DNA from: Heterorhizobium halophytocola
GTDB lineage: Bacteria; Pseudomonadota; Alphaproteobacteria; Rhizobiales; Rhizobiaceae
NCBI RefSeq assembly: GCF_017873095.1
Contig: NZ_JAGGJU010000014.1
Coordinates: forward strand, 1 to 64,000
DNA: 64,000 nucleotides
Reading direction: 5' to 3'
The notes below the pieces were generated by a model. The model had not been told where the DNA came from and searched no databases. It worked only from the letters and a program-made list of their open reading frames with translations. The position numbers and the translations under genes were made by a program. Shown here piece by piece: positions 8,475 to 16,084 of this stretch. Within the stretch, counting starts at the first letter, position 1. Each line of letters starts with the position of its first letter.

Positions 8475-9311
8475 CTAGCCTTTCAGGCCGGACGAAGCGA
8501 TGCCCTCGACGAAGAACCGCTGCAGGACGAGGAAGACGGCGAGCACGGGGATCAGCGCCACGACGGAGGCGGCCATGATCAGCCCGTATTCGGCGGAATA
8601 TTGCGAGATGAACATGCGAAGGCCGATCTGGATGGTCTTCAGCTCGGTCTTGGTGAGGTAGATCATCGGCCCGAGGAAATCGTTCCAGGCAAAGACGAAG
8701 GTAAAGATCGTCAGCGTCGACAATGCCGGCTTCGACAGCGGCAGCATGATTGACCACCAGATCTGGTATTCGCTCATCCCGTCGACGCGCGCGGCCTCGC
8801 AGAGTTCATCCGGTATCGACATGTAGAACTGCCGCATCAGGAAGACGCCGAAGGCGGTAAAGGCCTGCAGGCAGATGATCGCCAAGTGGGTGTTGTAAAG
8901 CCCCATCTCCCGCATCATCAGGAATTGCGGCACCATATAAACCTGCCAGGGCATGGCAATGGTCGCGATATAGCCGAGAAACAGCCAGTCCCGATAGGCG
9001 AAGCGCAGTTTGGCAAAGGCATAGGCGGCAAAGCTCGAGGTCAGCAGCTGCAGAAGCGTGACGATGATGGTGATCTTGGCGGTATTGTAGACGAAGGTCG
9101 TCAGCGGGATCTTCGTCCAGATGTCGACGTAGTTTTGCCAGTGGGGATGCGGGGGGATCCACTGGATCGGAAACTGGAAGACCTCCCGGTTGAGCTTCAG
9201 CGAGGCTGAGAGCATCCAGGCGAAGGGCAGCAGCATGATGATCGTGATGGCGATGATCAGGACATAGACGGCGATACGGCTGAACCTGATCCTGCTCCGC
9301 GTCTTCCTCAT
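8475..9311 (-). CDS. ABC sugar transporter permease (MalG type)
   Basis: A 278-residue CUT1 inner-membrane permease with six predicted transmembrane segments. The cytoplasmic EAA loop is visible as DELCEAARVDGMSEYQIWWSIMLPLSKPALSTL, and the C-terminus is RFFVEGIASSGLKG, typical of MalG-like subunits. Its ATG overlaps the stop of the upstream permease gene in ATGA and has GGGAGGAC nine to ten bases upstream, so the two permeases are translationally coupled. It pairs with the 9308-10252 permease and the ATPase at 6156. Confidence 0.94.
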   Translation of the reverse strand: MRKTRSRIRFSRIAVYVLIIAITIIMLLPFAWMLSASLKLNREVFQFPIQWIPPHPHWQNYVDIWTKIPLTTFVYNTAKITIIVTLLQLLTSSFAAYAFAKLRFAYRDWLFLGYIATIAMPWQVYMVPQFLMMREMGLYNTHLAIICLQAFTAFGVFLMRQFYMSIPDELCEAARVDGMSEYQIWWSIMLPLSKPALSTLTIFTFVFAWNDFLGPMIYLTKTELKTIQIGLRMFISQYSAEYGLIMAASVVALIPVLAVFLVLQRFFVEGIASSGLKG

Positions 9312-10252
9312 GCCGTGTCCTCCCGCGTCAGACGGAACTGCACCACGGTGACGATCAGCACGAGCATGAAGAGGACCAGTGCCACCATGCTGGAATAGCC
9401 GAGATCCCAGGAGATGAAGGCCTCGTTGTAGATGTGGTAGACGAGAACGAGCGTCGATGTGCCGGGACCGCCCTGGGTGATCATGAAGACCTGGTCGAAC
9501 ACCTTGAAGGACTGGATGGTGAGCATGACGGAGACGAAGAAGGTTGTGGGCGTCAGTTGCGGCAGCGTGACGTGCCAGAATTTCTGCCAGGCCGTGGCGC
9601 CATCCAGGTCCGCCGCCTCGTAGAGCTCGGCATTGATGCCCTGCAGCCCGGCGAGATAGATGACCATGAAGTAGCCCATGTTCTTCCAGATGCCGAACAG
9701 GATGATGGTGACCATCGCCCAGTTCTTGTCGGCCGCCCAGCCGGGAAGGTTCTTGGGGTCGATGCCGATCGAATAGAGGATCATGTTCACCGGACCCATG
9801 TCCGGGTTGAACAGCATGTTCCAGACGACCGCCACCGCCACCAGCGAGGCGACATAGGGGAAGAAGGCGGCGGTGCGGAAAAAGCCGCGTCCGGCGATCT
9901 TTTGGTTCAGCAGGATCGCCAGACCGAGCGCACATGCCATGGTAAGCGGCACCGAAAAGACCGTGTAGATAATCGTGTTCCAGAAGGCGGCGGCGAATGC
10001 GCGGTCGCGGAACAGATGCCAGAAATTGTCGAGTCCGGCGAAGCTGATGTGGTTTGAGCCGTCCCAGTGCATGAAGGCGAGTGCGAAGGCAAAGATGATG
10101 GGCCCGAGCGTGAATACGGCAAAGCCGATGAAATTCGGCGCGATGAAGGAATAGGCAACCAGCGTCGAGCGCAGCTTGCGCTGGCGCTTCGATATCGCCG
10201 GGCGCCGCCGGGCGGACGTCGGCAAGCCGCCTGTCTGGGTGGTATCCACCAT
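9308..10252 (-). CDS. ABC sugar transporter permease (MalF type)
   Basis: A 314-residue CUT1 permease, first gene of the minus-strand uronide operon. It has six transmembrane segments, the first at about residues 36-57 (AYSFIAPNFIGFAVFTLGPI), and an EAA loop in LQGINAELYEAADLDGATAWQKFWHVTLPQLTPT. The ATG at 10252 was chosen because AGGAGG lies directly in front of it and the longer frame has an atypical Arg/Pro-rich N-terminus. The 142 bp to the divergent heparinase-like gene contain a promoter and FadR-type operators. Confidence 0.93.
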   Translation of the reverse strand: MVDTTQTGGLPTSARRRPAISKRQRKLRSTLVAYSFIAPNFIGFAVFTLGPIIFAFALAFMHWDGSNHISFAGLDNFWHLFRDRAFAAAFWNTIIYTVFSVPLTMACALGLAILLNQKIAGRGFFRTAAFFPYVASLVAVAVVWNMLFNPDMGPVNMILYSIGIDPKNLPGWAADKNWAMVTIILFGIWKNMGYFMVIYLAGLQGINAELYEAADLDGATAWQKFWHVTLPQLTPTTFFVSVMLTIQSFKVFDQVFMITQGGPGTSTLVLVYHIYNEAFISWDLGYSSMVALVLFMLVLIVTVVQFRLTREDTA

Positions 10253-10353
10253 CGCCTCCTCACTCCTGCGACTGGCCGCAATCGCCGGTCGCTGCGGAGC
10301 GCGCAATCCAGGGCCCTGCGGTCCGGATGCGCGCGTTCCGCCTTCACTCCCGT

Positions 10354-10390
10354 CACTTGTAATACATTTCATTTACAGGTAACACAAGTG
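10354..10390. promoter_or_regulatory. Paired FadR-type operators in the divergent uronide promoter
   Basis: TTGTAATACAT (10357-10367) fits the FadR/GntR operator pattern T-N-GT-N-N-N-AC-N-A. A second site, TTGTGTTACCT, lies on the minus strand at 10377-10387. The pair is bounded by a longer inverted repeat, CACTTGT (10354-10360) and ACAAGTG (10384-10390). The same TTGTAATACAT recurs just before the gntR gene at 13139, so that regulator is the likely ligand. The sites are seen in the sequence; binding is inferred. Confidence 0.65.
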
Positions 10391-10394
10391 ACAA
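10366..10394 (-). promoter_or_regulatory. Possible promoter of the ABC/GH88/kduI operon
   Basis: On the minus strand TTGTCA (10389-10394) and TGAAAT (10366-10371) are separated by 17 bp and match the -35 and -10 consensus at 5/6 and 4/6. Both boxes overlap the FadR-type operators, as expected for repression. Confidence 0.35.
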
Positions 10395-12248
10395 ATGAGT
10401 TATTTCATTCGGGGCATATTCGCCGGAATGGGTATGATGACACAGTGCCAAAAGATGTTTTCTGAAAGGCTGGATTACCTGCCGCCGCGGCTGGCGGATT
10501 TCAGTCTTGTCCCCTCCGCATCGGACCGGACCGAATGGCAGGAACTGCCGGGCGATATCCGTGCCCGGCTTGTTGCGGCCGGAGAACGGATGACGGACGG
10601 TGAATGGCCGTCGCTGCCGGTCACCGCATGGCTCGACTACAGCCGGAACGGCAACCGGACACGTTTCGAAGCGCTCTATTTCACCCGTCGGCGCCGACTG
10701 AACGGGCTCGTCATGGCCGAATGCGTGGAGGCCAATGGGCGCTTTCTCGATCCGATCATCAACGGCCTGATGCTGATCTGCGAAGAAAGCGGCTGGCAAT
10801 TGCCGGCACACAACGCTTACATCCGGGGTGGCGCGCGCACGGCATTGCCGCAGCCGGACCGCCCGGTGATCGACCTCTTTGCCGCCGAAACCGGCGCGCA
10901 GTTGGCCATGGCCCACTATCTCCTGGGCGATGCGATTGAAGCCGCCGCACCCGGAATGCCTGGCCGCATCGAGCACGAACTGCGCCGCCGCATCCTGGAT
11001 CCCTATCTTTCAGCGCATTTCTGGTGGATGGGCAACGGCGACGAGCGAATGAACAACTGGACGGCATGGTGTACGCAGAACGTCCTGTTGACGGCCTTTG
11101 CCTCGAGGGTTCCGGATATCGATCTCCACGCTATCGTCCGCAAGGCTGCCGGCAGCCTCGACGCCTTCTTGAAGGACTATGGCGAGGACGGTGCCTGTGA
11201 AGAGGGAGCGCTCTACTACCGTCATGCCGGGCTTTGCCTGTTCAACGCCCTCAACCTGCTGGCAGGTGTCGCGCCGCAAGCCTTCGGGCCGTTATGGAAT
11301 GCGCCCAAGATCCGCAACATGGCGGATTACATCGTCAATGCGCATGTCGAGGGCCAGCGGTATTTCAACTTCGCCGACTGTTCCGCGGTCAATGATCGCT
11401 GCGGTGCCCGGGAGTTCCTGTTTGGCTGCGCTGTCGGCTCCGAGCCGCTTGCCGATTTCGCCGCAGCCGACTGGGCTGAGGAGCCAGCACCGGACCTGCC
11501 GGACGAGATCAACCTGTTCTATCGCGTGCAGGCGGCCTTTGCCGCCAATGCCATGCGCGAACACGGCAAGGTGCGGGTCAGGAAGCCGGATATCTTTTAC
11601 CCGAGCATCGGTCTTGTCATTGCCCGTGACGACCGTTTCGCCCTGGCGGTAAAGGCCGGCAACAATGGCGAAAGCCACAATCACAACGATGTCGGCAGCG
11701 TCACCCTTTACAAGGACGGCACGCCGTTGCTGATCGATGTCGGCGTTGAAAGCTACACCGCCAGGACCTTTTCGCCTGACCGCTATGGCATCTGGACCAT
11801 GCAGTCGGGCTATCACAACCTGCCCGATTTCGGTGGTGTCATGCAGCAGGATGGCGACGCCTTTGCCGCGCGGGATGTCTCCGTTTCGCTCGAAGCGGAG
11901 CAGGCATTGATCGCGATGGAGCTTGCCGGCGCCTATCCGCCCGATGCGCGGCTGCGCCGATTCCGTCGGACGGTCCGGTTCTTCAAGGGGAGCAGGATCG
12001 AGCTCGAGGACCAGGTCGATGGCGATCTGCCGGCAGTTCTCTCGCTGATGTTGGCCGTGAAACCAAGCGTCGACGACAGCTGCATAGATGTCGGCGATCT
12101 TGCAAGGATCAGCGTAAGCGGCGGCGGCAAGGCCGAGGTGGAGGAAATACCGGTTTCCGATCCGCGCTTGCAATTGGCCTGGCCCGAACCGCTATACCGG
12201 CTTCGGCTGCCCTATGCGGCAGGGCGCCTTCTTCTCACCATCGTATAG
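10395..12248 (+). CDS. Heparinase II/III family protein (polysaccharide or oligosaccharide lyase)
   Basis: A protein of up to 617 residues. The N-terminal two thirds look like an (alpha/alpha) toroid, and the C-terminal third has the heparinase II/III-like beta domain with the signature ESHNHNDVGSVTLYKDGTPLL (HNHND at about 428-432). The family cleaves uronate-containing glycans by beta-elimination, leaving an unsaturated uronate for the GH88 enzyme. YYRHAG (about 274-279) may carry the catalytic Tyr. No signal peptide is present, so an intracellular oligosaccharide lyase is more likely than a secreted one. The start is uncertain: the ATG at 10395 lacks a clear ribosome binding site, and ATGs at 10428 or 10437 are alternatives. 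It is divergent from the ABC operon across shared FadR-type operators and is followed by a small carbohydrate-binding-like gene. The exact polymer is not known. Confidence 0.87.
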   Translation: MSYFIRGIFAGMGMMTQCQKMFSERLDYLPPRLADFSLVPSASDRTEWQELPGDIRARLVAAGERMTDGEWPSLPVTAWLDYSRNGNRTRFEALYFTRRRRLNGLVMAECVEANGRFLDPIINGLMLICEESGWQLPAHNAYIRGGARTALPQPDRPVIDLFAAETGAQLAMAHYLLGDAIEAAAPGMPGRIEHELRRRILDPYLSAHFWWMGNGDERMNNWTAWCTQNVLLTAFASRVPDIDLHAIVRKAAGSLDAFLKDYGEDGACEEGALYYRHAGLCLFNALNLLAGVAPQAFGPLWNAPKIRNMADYIVNAHVEGQRYFNFADCSAVNDRCGAREFLFGCAVGSEPLADFAAADWAEEPAPDLPDEINLFYRVQAAFAANAMREHGKVRVRKPDIFYPSIGLVIARDDRFALAVKAGNNGESHNHNDVGSVTLYKDGTPLLIDVGVESYTARTFSPDRYGIWTMQSGYHNLPDFGGVMQQDGDAFAARDVSVSLEAEQALIAMELAGAYPPDARLRRFRRTVRFFKGSRIELEDQVDGDLPAVLSLMLAVKPSVDDSCIDVGDLARISVSGGGKAEVEEIPVSDPRLQLAWPEPLYRLRLPYAAGRLLLTIV

Positions 12249-12258
12249 GATAGATGCC

Positions 12259-13047
12259 ATGCAACTGACCCTCAGGATCCTGAACGCCTCGGGCGATGTG
12301 ATCGCCCACAAGACGGCGCATGACGAAGTGGTGCTGGTGTATCAGGCCCGATACGCAGAGGGAGACAGGCTCGAGATCGAGGCGGGCGAAGCCGGGTGTC
12401 AGCTGGCAATCGCCTTCGACGATGCCATGCCGACAGCGCTCCTATATCTTACGGACAAGAAGGGCCAGTTCACAGTTCCCTTCGGCGACAAAAGGTCCGG
12501 CTTCAGCGCCAAGGCATTCAGTGGCGCCGTCCATCGACTGAAGGCTCGACTTGCATCTCGCGAAGAGATCTCCGCGCGGCGAAATCTCGCCTTCAATCCA
12601 TTTGACGATGGCGAGAATTCCTCGCTGTTTCCACGGGGCCATGCCAATGTCGAAACCCGCCAGGAAGCAGCCTTCGCGGCCCGCAACGCCATTGATGGGG
12701 AAATTGCCAGCGACGGCCACGGTGCCTGGCCTTACACCAGCTGGGGCATCAACTGCGACCCGGAGGCATCGCTTACGGTAGAATTCGGCCGCCTCGTCCG
12801 CATCGACGAGATCGTGCTCTATCTTCGTGCCGATTTTCCTCACGATGCCTGGTGGGAGAGCGTGACGGTCACCTTTCCCGACGGCGAAAGTGTGGCACTG
12901 GCGACGGCGAAGTTGGCGGGTGCGCAACGGTTTCCCATCGAACCGCGGGTCGCGGTGCGGGCGACCCTCCACAAGCTTGTCAAAGCGCAGGATCCGTCGC
13001 CCTTTCCTGCGCTGACGCAGATAGAATTCTGGGGAAACGAGGCATGA
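12259..13047 (+). CDS. Uncharacterised protein with galactose-binding (F5/8 type C-like) domain
   Basis: A 262-residue protein. The C-terminal half (about residues 120-262) resembles a discoidin/F5-8C galactose-binding fold: NAIDGEIASDGHGAWPYTSWGI, then strands such as LTVEFGRLVRIDEIVLYLRADF and VTVTFPDGESVALATAKL, then LTQIEFWG. The N-terminal half is unassigned. No signal peptide or membrane segment is visible, so it is probably cytoplasmic. The ATG at 12259 has AGGA at 12247-12250 upstream and follows the heparinase-like gene by 10 bp, so the two are co-transcribed. It may bind the uronide or act with the lyase; nothing in the sequence shows a catalytic site. Confidence 0.7.
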   Translation: MQLTLRILNASGDVIAHKTAHDEVVLVYQARYAEGDRLEIEAGEAGCQLAIAFDDAMPTALLYLTDKKGQFTVPFGDKRSGFSAKAFSGAVHRLKARLASREEISARRNLAFNPFDDGENSSLFPRGHANVETRQEAAFAARNAIDGEIASDGHGAWPYTSWGINCDPEASLTVEFGRLVRIDEIVLYLRADFPHDAWWESVTVTFPDGESVALATAKLAGAQRFPIEPRVAVRATLHKLVKAQDPSPFPALTQIEFWGNEA

Positions 13048-13111
13048 CGGTTGACGGTGCGGTAGAGCAGGCCTCGGCATTTTGCCGGCAACAGTTGATA
13101 CAAGTGGCTAT

Positions 13112-13122
13112 TTGTAATACAT
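13112..13122. promoter_or_regulatory. FadR-type operator upstream of gntR
   Basis: TTGTAATACAT (13112-13122) is identical over 11 bp to the site at 10357-10367. A looser partner, TTGATACAA, lies at 13095-13103. The position, 17 bp before the gntR start, suggests autoregulation. Confidence 0.6.
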
Positions 13123-13138
13123 GTAGCGCCCGCGATTG

Positions 13139-13927
13139 ATGGTAAATCAGGGCGGGGTTGTTTCGGCAAAGGGTGGGGTAGTGGTCACGCAGGTCAAGGA
13201 CAAGGTGAAAGGTGCCGGCACACTGGTGTCGCATGTCAGTGATGTTCTTCGTCAGGCCATTCTTAACGGTGAATACGCGCCCGGGGACAAGCTGCCAAGC
13301 GAGGCACAGCTGACTGAGGCGCACGGCGTCAGCCGCACTGTGGTGCGTGAGGCGATCGCATTCCTGCGCTATGAGGGGCTGGTCGAGGCCAGGCAGGGGG
13401 CGGGTGTCTTCGTGATGGAGCCTTCCCGGCTTTCCTTCTCCCCGCGCAACACCAACCGAGCGCGGCTTTCGTCGGACCTCGAGGTGCTGGAAATCCGCAC
13501 ACCGATCGAAATCGAGGCGGCCGGGCTTGCGGCACAGCGCCGCTCTCCAGCGCAAGAAGAGCAAATATACGATCATCATGCGATGTTGTTCGCCTGCATC
13601 GAAGCGGGCAATTCGATTCGCGAGGCGGATCTGGCGCTGCACCTTGCGATCGCCGATGCCACCAACAATCCGCTGTTTCGGCAGTATCTGGAAACTCACG
13701 GCAATGCCGCGATCCCGCAATCCAAGATCGTCAACGGCAACAAGGCAGAGGCGGAAACAGCCTATCGGCGGCTCATTCACCAGGAGCATGAAAAGATCGT
13801 TCTGGCGATTTCCAACGGCGACGAGGAGGCCGCAAGAAATGCCATGCGGGATCACCTGAAGGGAAGCCAGATCCGTCACCGGAGCCTTCTGCGCGAAGAG
13901 CATCTTGGCCGCAGCATCGGCCAGTAG
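13139..13927 (+). CDS. GntR-family (FadR subfamily) transcriptional regulator
   Basis: A 262-residue regulator. The winged-helix GntR domain (about residues 25-95) includes LRQAILNGEYAPGDKLPSEAQL and VSRTVVREAIAFLRYEGLVEARQGAGVFV. A C-terminal all-helical FCD ligand domain (about 110-240) includes the metal-binding type pattern DLALHLAIADATNNPLF with His in helix 4 and later histidines. Such proteins usually respond to uronates or other hydroxy acids. The ATG at 13139 has no obvious ribosome binding site; a GTG at 13181 behind GGGTGGGG would give a protein 14 residues shorter and is equally plausible. The same operator occurs before this gene and in the heparinase/ABC divergent promoter, so it probably controls the whole uronide cluster. 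Confidence 0.92.
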   Translation: MVNQGGVVSAKGGVVVTQVKDKVKGAGTLVSHVSDVLRQAILNGEYAPGDKLPSEAQLTEAHGVSRTVVREAIAFLRYEGLVEARQGAGVFVMEPSRLSFSPRNTNRARLSSDLEVLEIRTPIEIEAAGLAAQRRSPAQEEQIYDHHAMLFACIEAGNSIREADLALHLAIADATNNPLFRQYLETHGNAAIPQSKIVNGNKAEAETAYRRLIHQEHEKIVLAISNGDEEAARNAMRDHLKGSQIRHRSLLREEHLGRSIGQ

Positions 13928-14034
13928 CAGGCATCGGCTCCGGCGTGAGTGATCCTCAGGCGGTGCGTTGCAAATAGACCCAATCGGAAAACTCCATCCA
14001 CGAAACGGTAATTCAAATGCGTGAGGCGATACGG

Positions 14035-15687
14035 ATGACCGGGAATGCTGTCGACGCGGACGATGCTGGCCAAGCCGCGCGGCAGGCCAGGCTGCAGTTC
14101 CTCACCTGGGAGCGCGCGCCTGAGGATATCGACAGCGCCGATCAGAGGGCGTTGAAGCAGGCGCTTGCCTTGTCGGCAGGTGCCCGGATCGCCGACAGTG
14201 CCTATATCGCATCGGATGCCCGGATCTTTACCTCTTCTATTGTGGTTGGCGAGCGGTCCTGGATTGCCGGACATGCCCTTGTGCGGGGTGATGTTGAATT
14301 CGGCGCCAATTGTTCCGTCAATCCCTATGCCTGTATTTCCGGCAAGGTACGGTGCGGCGATGGTGTTCGCATTGCTTCGCTGGTTTCGATCGTAGGCTTC
14401 AACCACGGCTTTGACGATCCGAACGTGCCCATCAAAGACCAAGCGCTTCAGATGCTGGGCATCACCATCGGAAATGATGTCTGGATCGGTGCCAATGCGG
14501 TGATACTGGATGGGGTGACGATTTCCGATGGCGCCGTCGTCGCGGCGGGTGCCGTCGTTACTGGCGATGTGCCCAAGGCGTCCATCGTCGCCGGGGTACC
14601 GGCCAAGGTGATACGCCGGCGCGGCGAAGCGGCCAAATCCCGTCGAGGCCAGGCCGAAAAAGCGCTTCAGAAAATGAGTTCAACCGCGCAAGCCGAATGG
14701 CGTGACGTGCTGGCGCAATATGAAACGGCGGAGGGCTATCTGTCCGCAGAAGCCGACGGCGTCGCCCGCATGGCACTTCGACATCAGTGTGACGCCATCG
14801 AGATCGCTGCGGGCTTCGGCCATCCGCCGGACGGCGACGAAGCGCGCTTGATGGCCGCGCGGCTGCAGGCCGTGCAGGACCCGGCAAACGGCTTTTTCCC
14901 CGACACGTACCGTTTGCCCGATCCTGCCGTGGATATCCGCGAGGATACGCTTGCTCTCTACAATGTGCTTGCAGCCGGATATGCGCTGGAGGTCCTGGGG
15001 TACCGACCGCTCCATCCGATTGCCGGTGTCGAACTGGACGCGGATGCGCTCTTTGCCTGGCTGGATGGGTTGCCGTGGGGCACGCGCGCTTGGCGTTCCG
15101 GCGACCGTGTCGACGCGATTGCGACAGCCATCTATTTCAACGCGCGCTATTTCCAGAGCGGGCGCGGCAAGGAAATCCTGTTCGGCTGGCTTGCCACCCA
15201 TGTGGACCGCGCGACAGGGCTATGGGGCAAGCCAACCGCCGGGCAGGGCATGCTGCAGCCGGTCAATTGTTTCTATCGCCTGACCCGGGGTTCCTACGCA
15301 CAATTCGGCCTCCCGGTCCCGCTGCCCGAAGCCGCGATCAACTCGGTCCTCACCCATTACCGCAGCAATGCCGGATTTGCCGATGCTGCCTACAATGCCT
15401 GCAATCTGCTCGACACGATCCATCCTCTTTGGCTTTGCCTGAAGCAGACCGACATGGGGCGCGCCCAGGCCGAGACCATTGCGGAAGATATCATCCTGCG
15501 CGCGCCGGACCGTTGGCGGCCGCGCCAGGGCTTTGCCTTCGCCGATGGTCAGGCTCCAAGCCTGCAGGGAACCGAAATGTGGCTCTCGACGCTTCATCTG
15601 GCTGCCGACACCCTCGGGCTTTCCGAAGACTTCAGCTTTGTTCCCAAGGGTGTGCATCGAACCAACGCGGTCGGTCTGGGGCTATGA
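14035..15687 (+). CDS. Hexapeptide-repeat acyltransferase fused to an alpha/alpha-toroid domain
   Basis: A 550-residue two-part protein. Residues about 50-200 form a left-handed beta-helix acyltransferase with isoleucine-patch hexapeptides (NDVWIGANAVILDGVTISDGAVVAAGAVV and GVPAKVIRRR), including the FNHGF-type catalytic His seen in maltose/galactoside O-acetyltransferases. Residues about 225-550 are helical with repeated WL, YFNARYF and YNACNLLDTIHPLW segments, like a glycosidase or prenyltransferase (alpha/alpha) toroid. The ATG at 14035 has GAGG eight bases upstream; an in-frame ATG at 14017 lacks one. It follows the gntR gene by about 100 bp in the same direction. Acetylation, or handling of an acetylated uronide, is a reasonable guess. 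The C-terminal domain is not assigned to a family. Confidence 0.75.
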   Translation: MTGNAVDADDAGQAARQARLQFLTWERAPEDIDSADQRALKQALALSAGARIADSAYIASDARIFTSSIVVGERSWIAGHALVRGDVEFGANCSVNPYACISGKVRCGDGVRIASLVSIVGFNHGFDDPNVPIKDQALQMLGITIGNDVWIGANAVILDGVTISDGAVVAAGAVVTGDVPKASIVAGVPAKVIRRRGEAAKSRRGQAEKALQKMSSTAQAEWRDVLAQYETAEGYLSAEADGVARMALRHQCDAIEIAAGFGHPPDGDEARLMAARLQAVQDPANGFFPDTYRLPDPAVDIREDTLALYNVLAAGYALEVLGYRPLHPIAGVELDADALFAWLDGLPWGTRAWRSGDRVDAIATAIYFNARYFQSGRGKEILFGWLATHVDRATGLWGKPTAGQGMLQPVNCFYRLTRGSYAQFGLPVPLPEAAINSVLTHYRSNAGFADAAYNACNLLDTIHPLWLCLKQTDMGRAQAETIAEDIILRAPDRWRPRQGFAFADGQAPSLQGTEMWLSTLHLAADTLGLSEDFSFVPKGVHRTNAVGLGL

Positions 15688-15758
15688 GGTCGCTGTGCAG
15701 GTCCATCGACCCGAGCGGGTGCGTTGGGCGCTCTGCTGACTGTAATTGAGCCCGGTGA

Positions 15759-15974
15759 ACTGCGCTCTACCACCTCGAAGAACTCGTGTGCGGCGGTGGT
15801 CGGGGCGATGCGCGATCCGTGGCGGGTAGACAGCGCAAAGCCGATCTCCGCTTCCAGATCCTTGATCAGCCGGCTGACGGCAGGCTGGGATATCTCGAGA
15901 TTTTCGGCGGCAGCCGATATGCTGCCGCTGCGCATGACTTCCCGGAAGGCCTCGACTGGTCGGTGCTTTATCAT
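15759..15974 (-). pseudogene. Truncated LysR-family regulator (DNA-binding part only)
   Basis: On the minus strand, about 72 residues from the ATG at 15974 match the N-terminus of a LysR regulator: VEAFREVMRSGSISAAAENL, ISQPAVSRLIKDLEAEIGFAL and SRIAPTTAAHEFFEVVERS. After this the frame turns into Pro/Arg-rich sequence. A further LysR-like stretch (FTGLNYSQQSAQ) continues briefly in another frame, so a frameshift plus deletion has removed the co-inducer domain. The usual FxR residue after the HTH is changed (ALSTR instead of ALFTR). The 15688-16080 gap between the acyltransferase gene and uppP holds only this remnant. A gene fragment is far more likely than a functional mini-regulator. Confidence 0.75.
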
Positions 15975-16061
15975 GGGCGGCAATAGAGCACCGGCGTGGC
16001 GAATAAGACATTCGCTTTCATCGCTTTGGACACCGGTATCCGCCCCCGCCCGGGCCACACC

Positions 16062-16084
16062 CTGACGGAGGACCGGAGCGTCAG
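16062..16084. other. Small hairpin at the end of uppP
   Basis: CTGACG (16062-16067) and CGTCAG (16079-16084) form an inverted repeat overlapping the uppP stop codon. It has no T run on either side, so its role as a terminator is doubtful. Confidence 0.25.
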
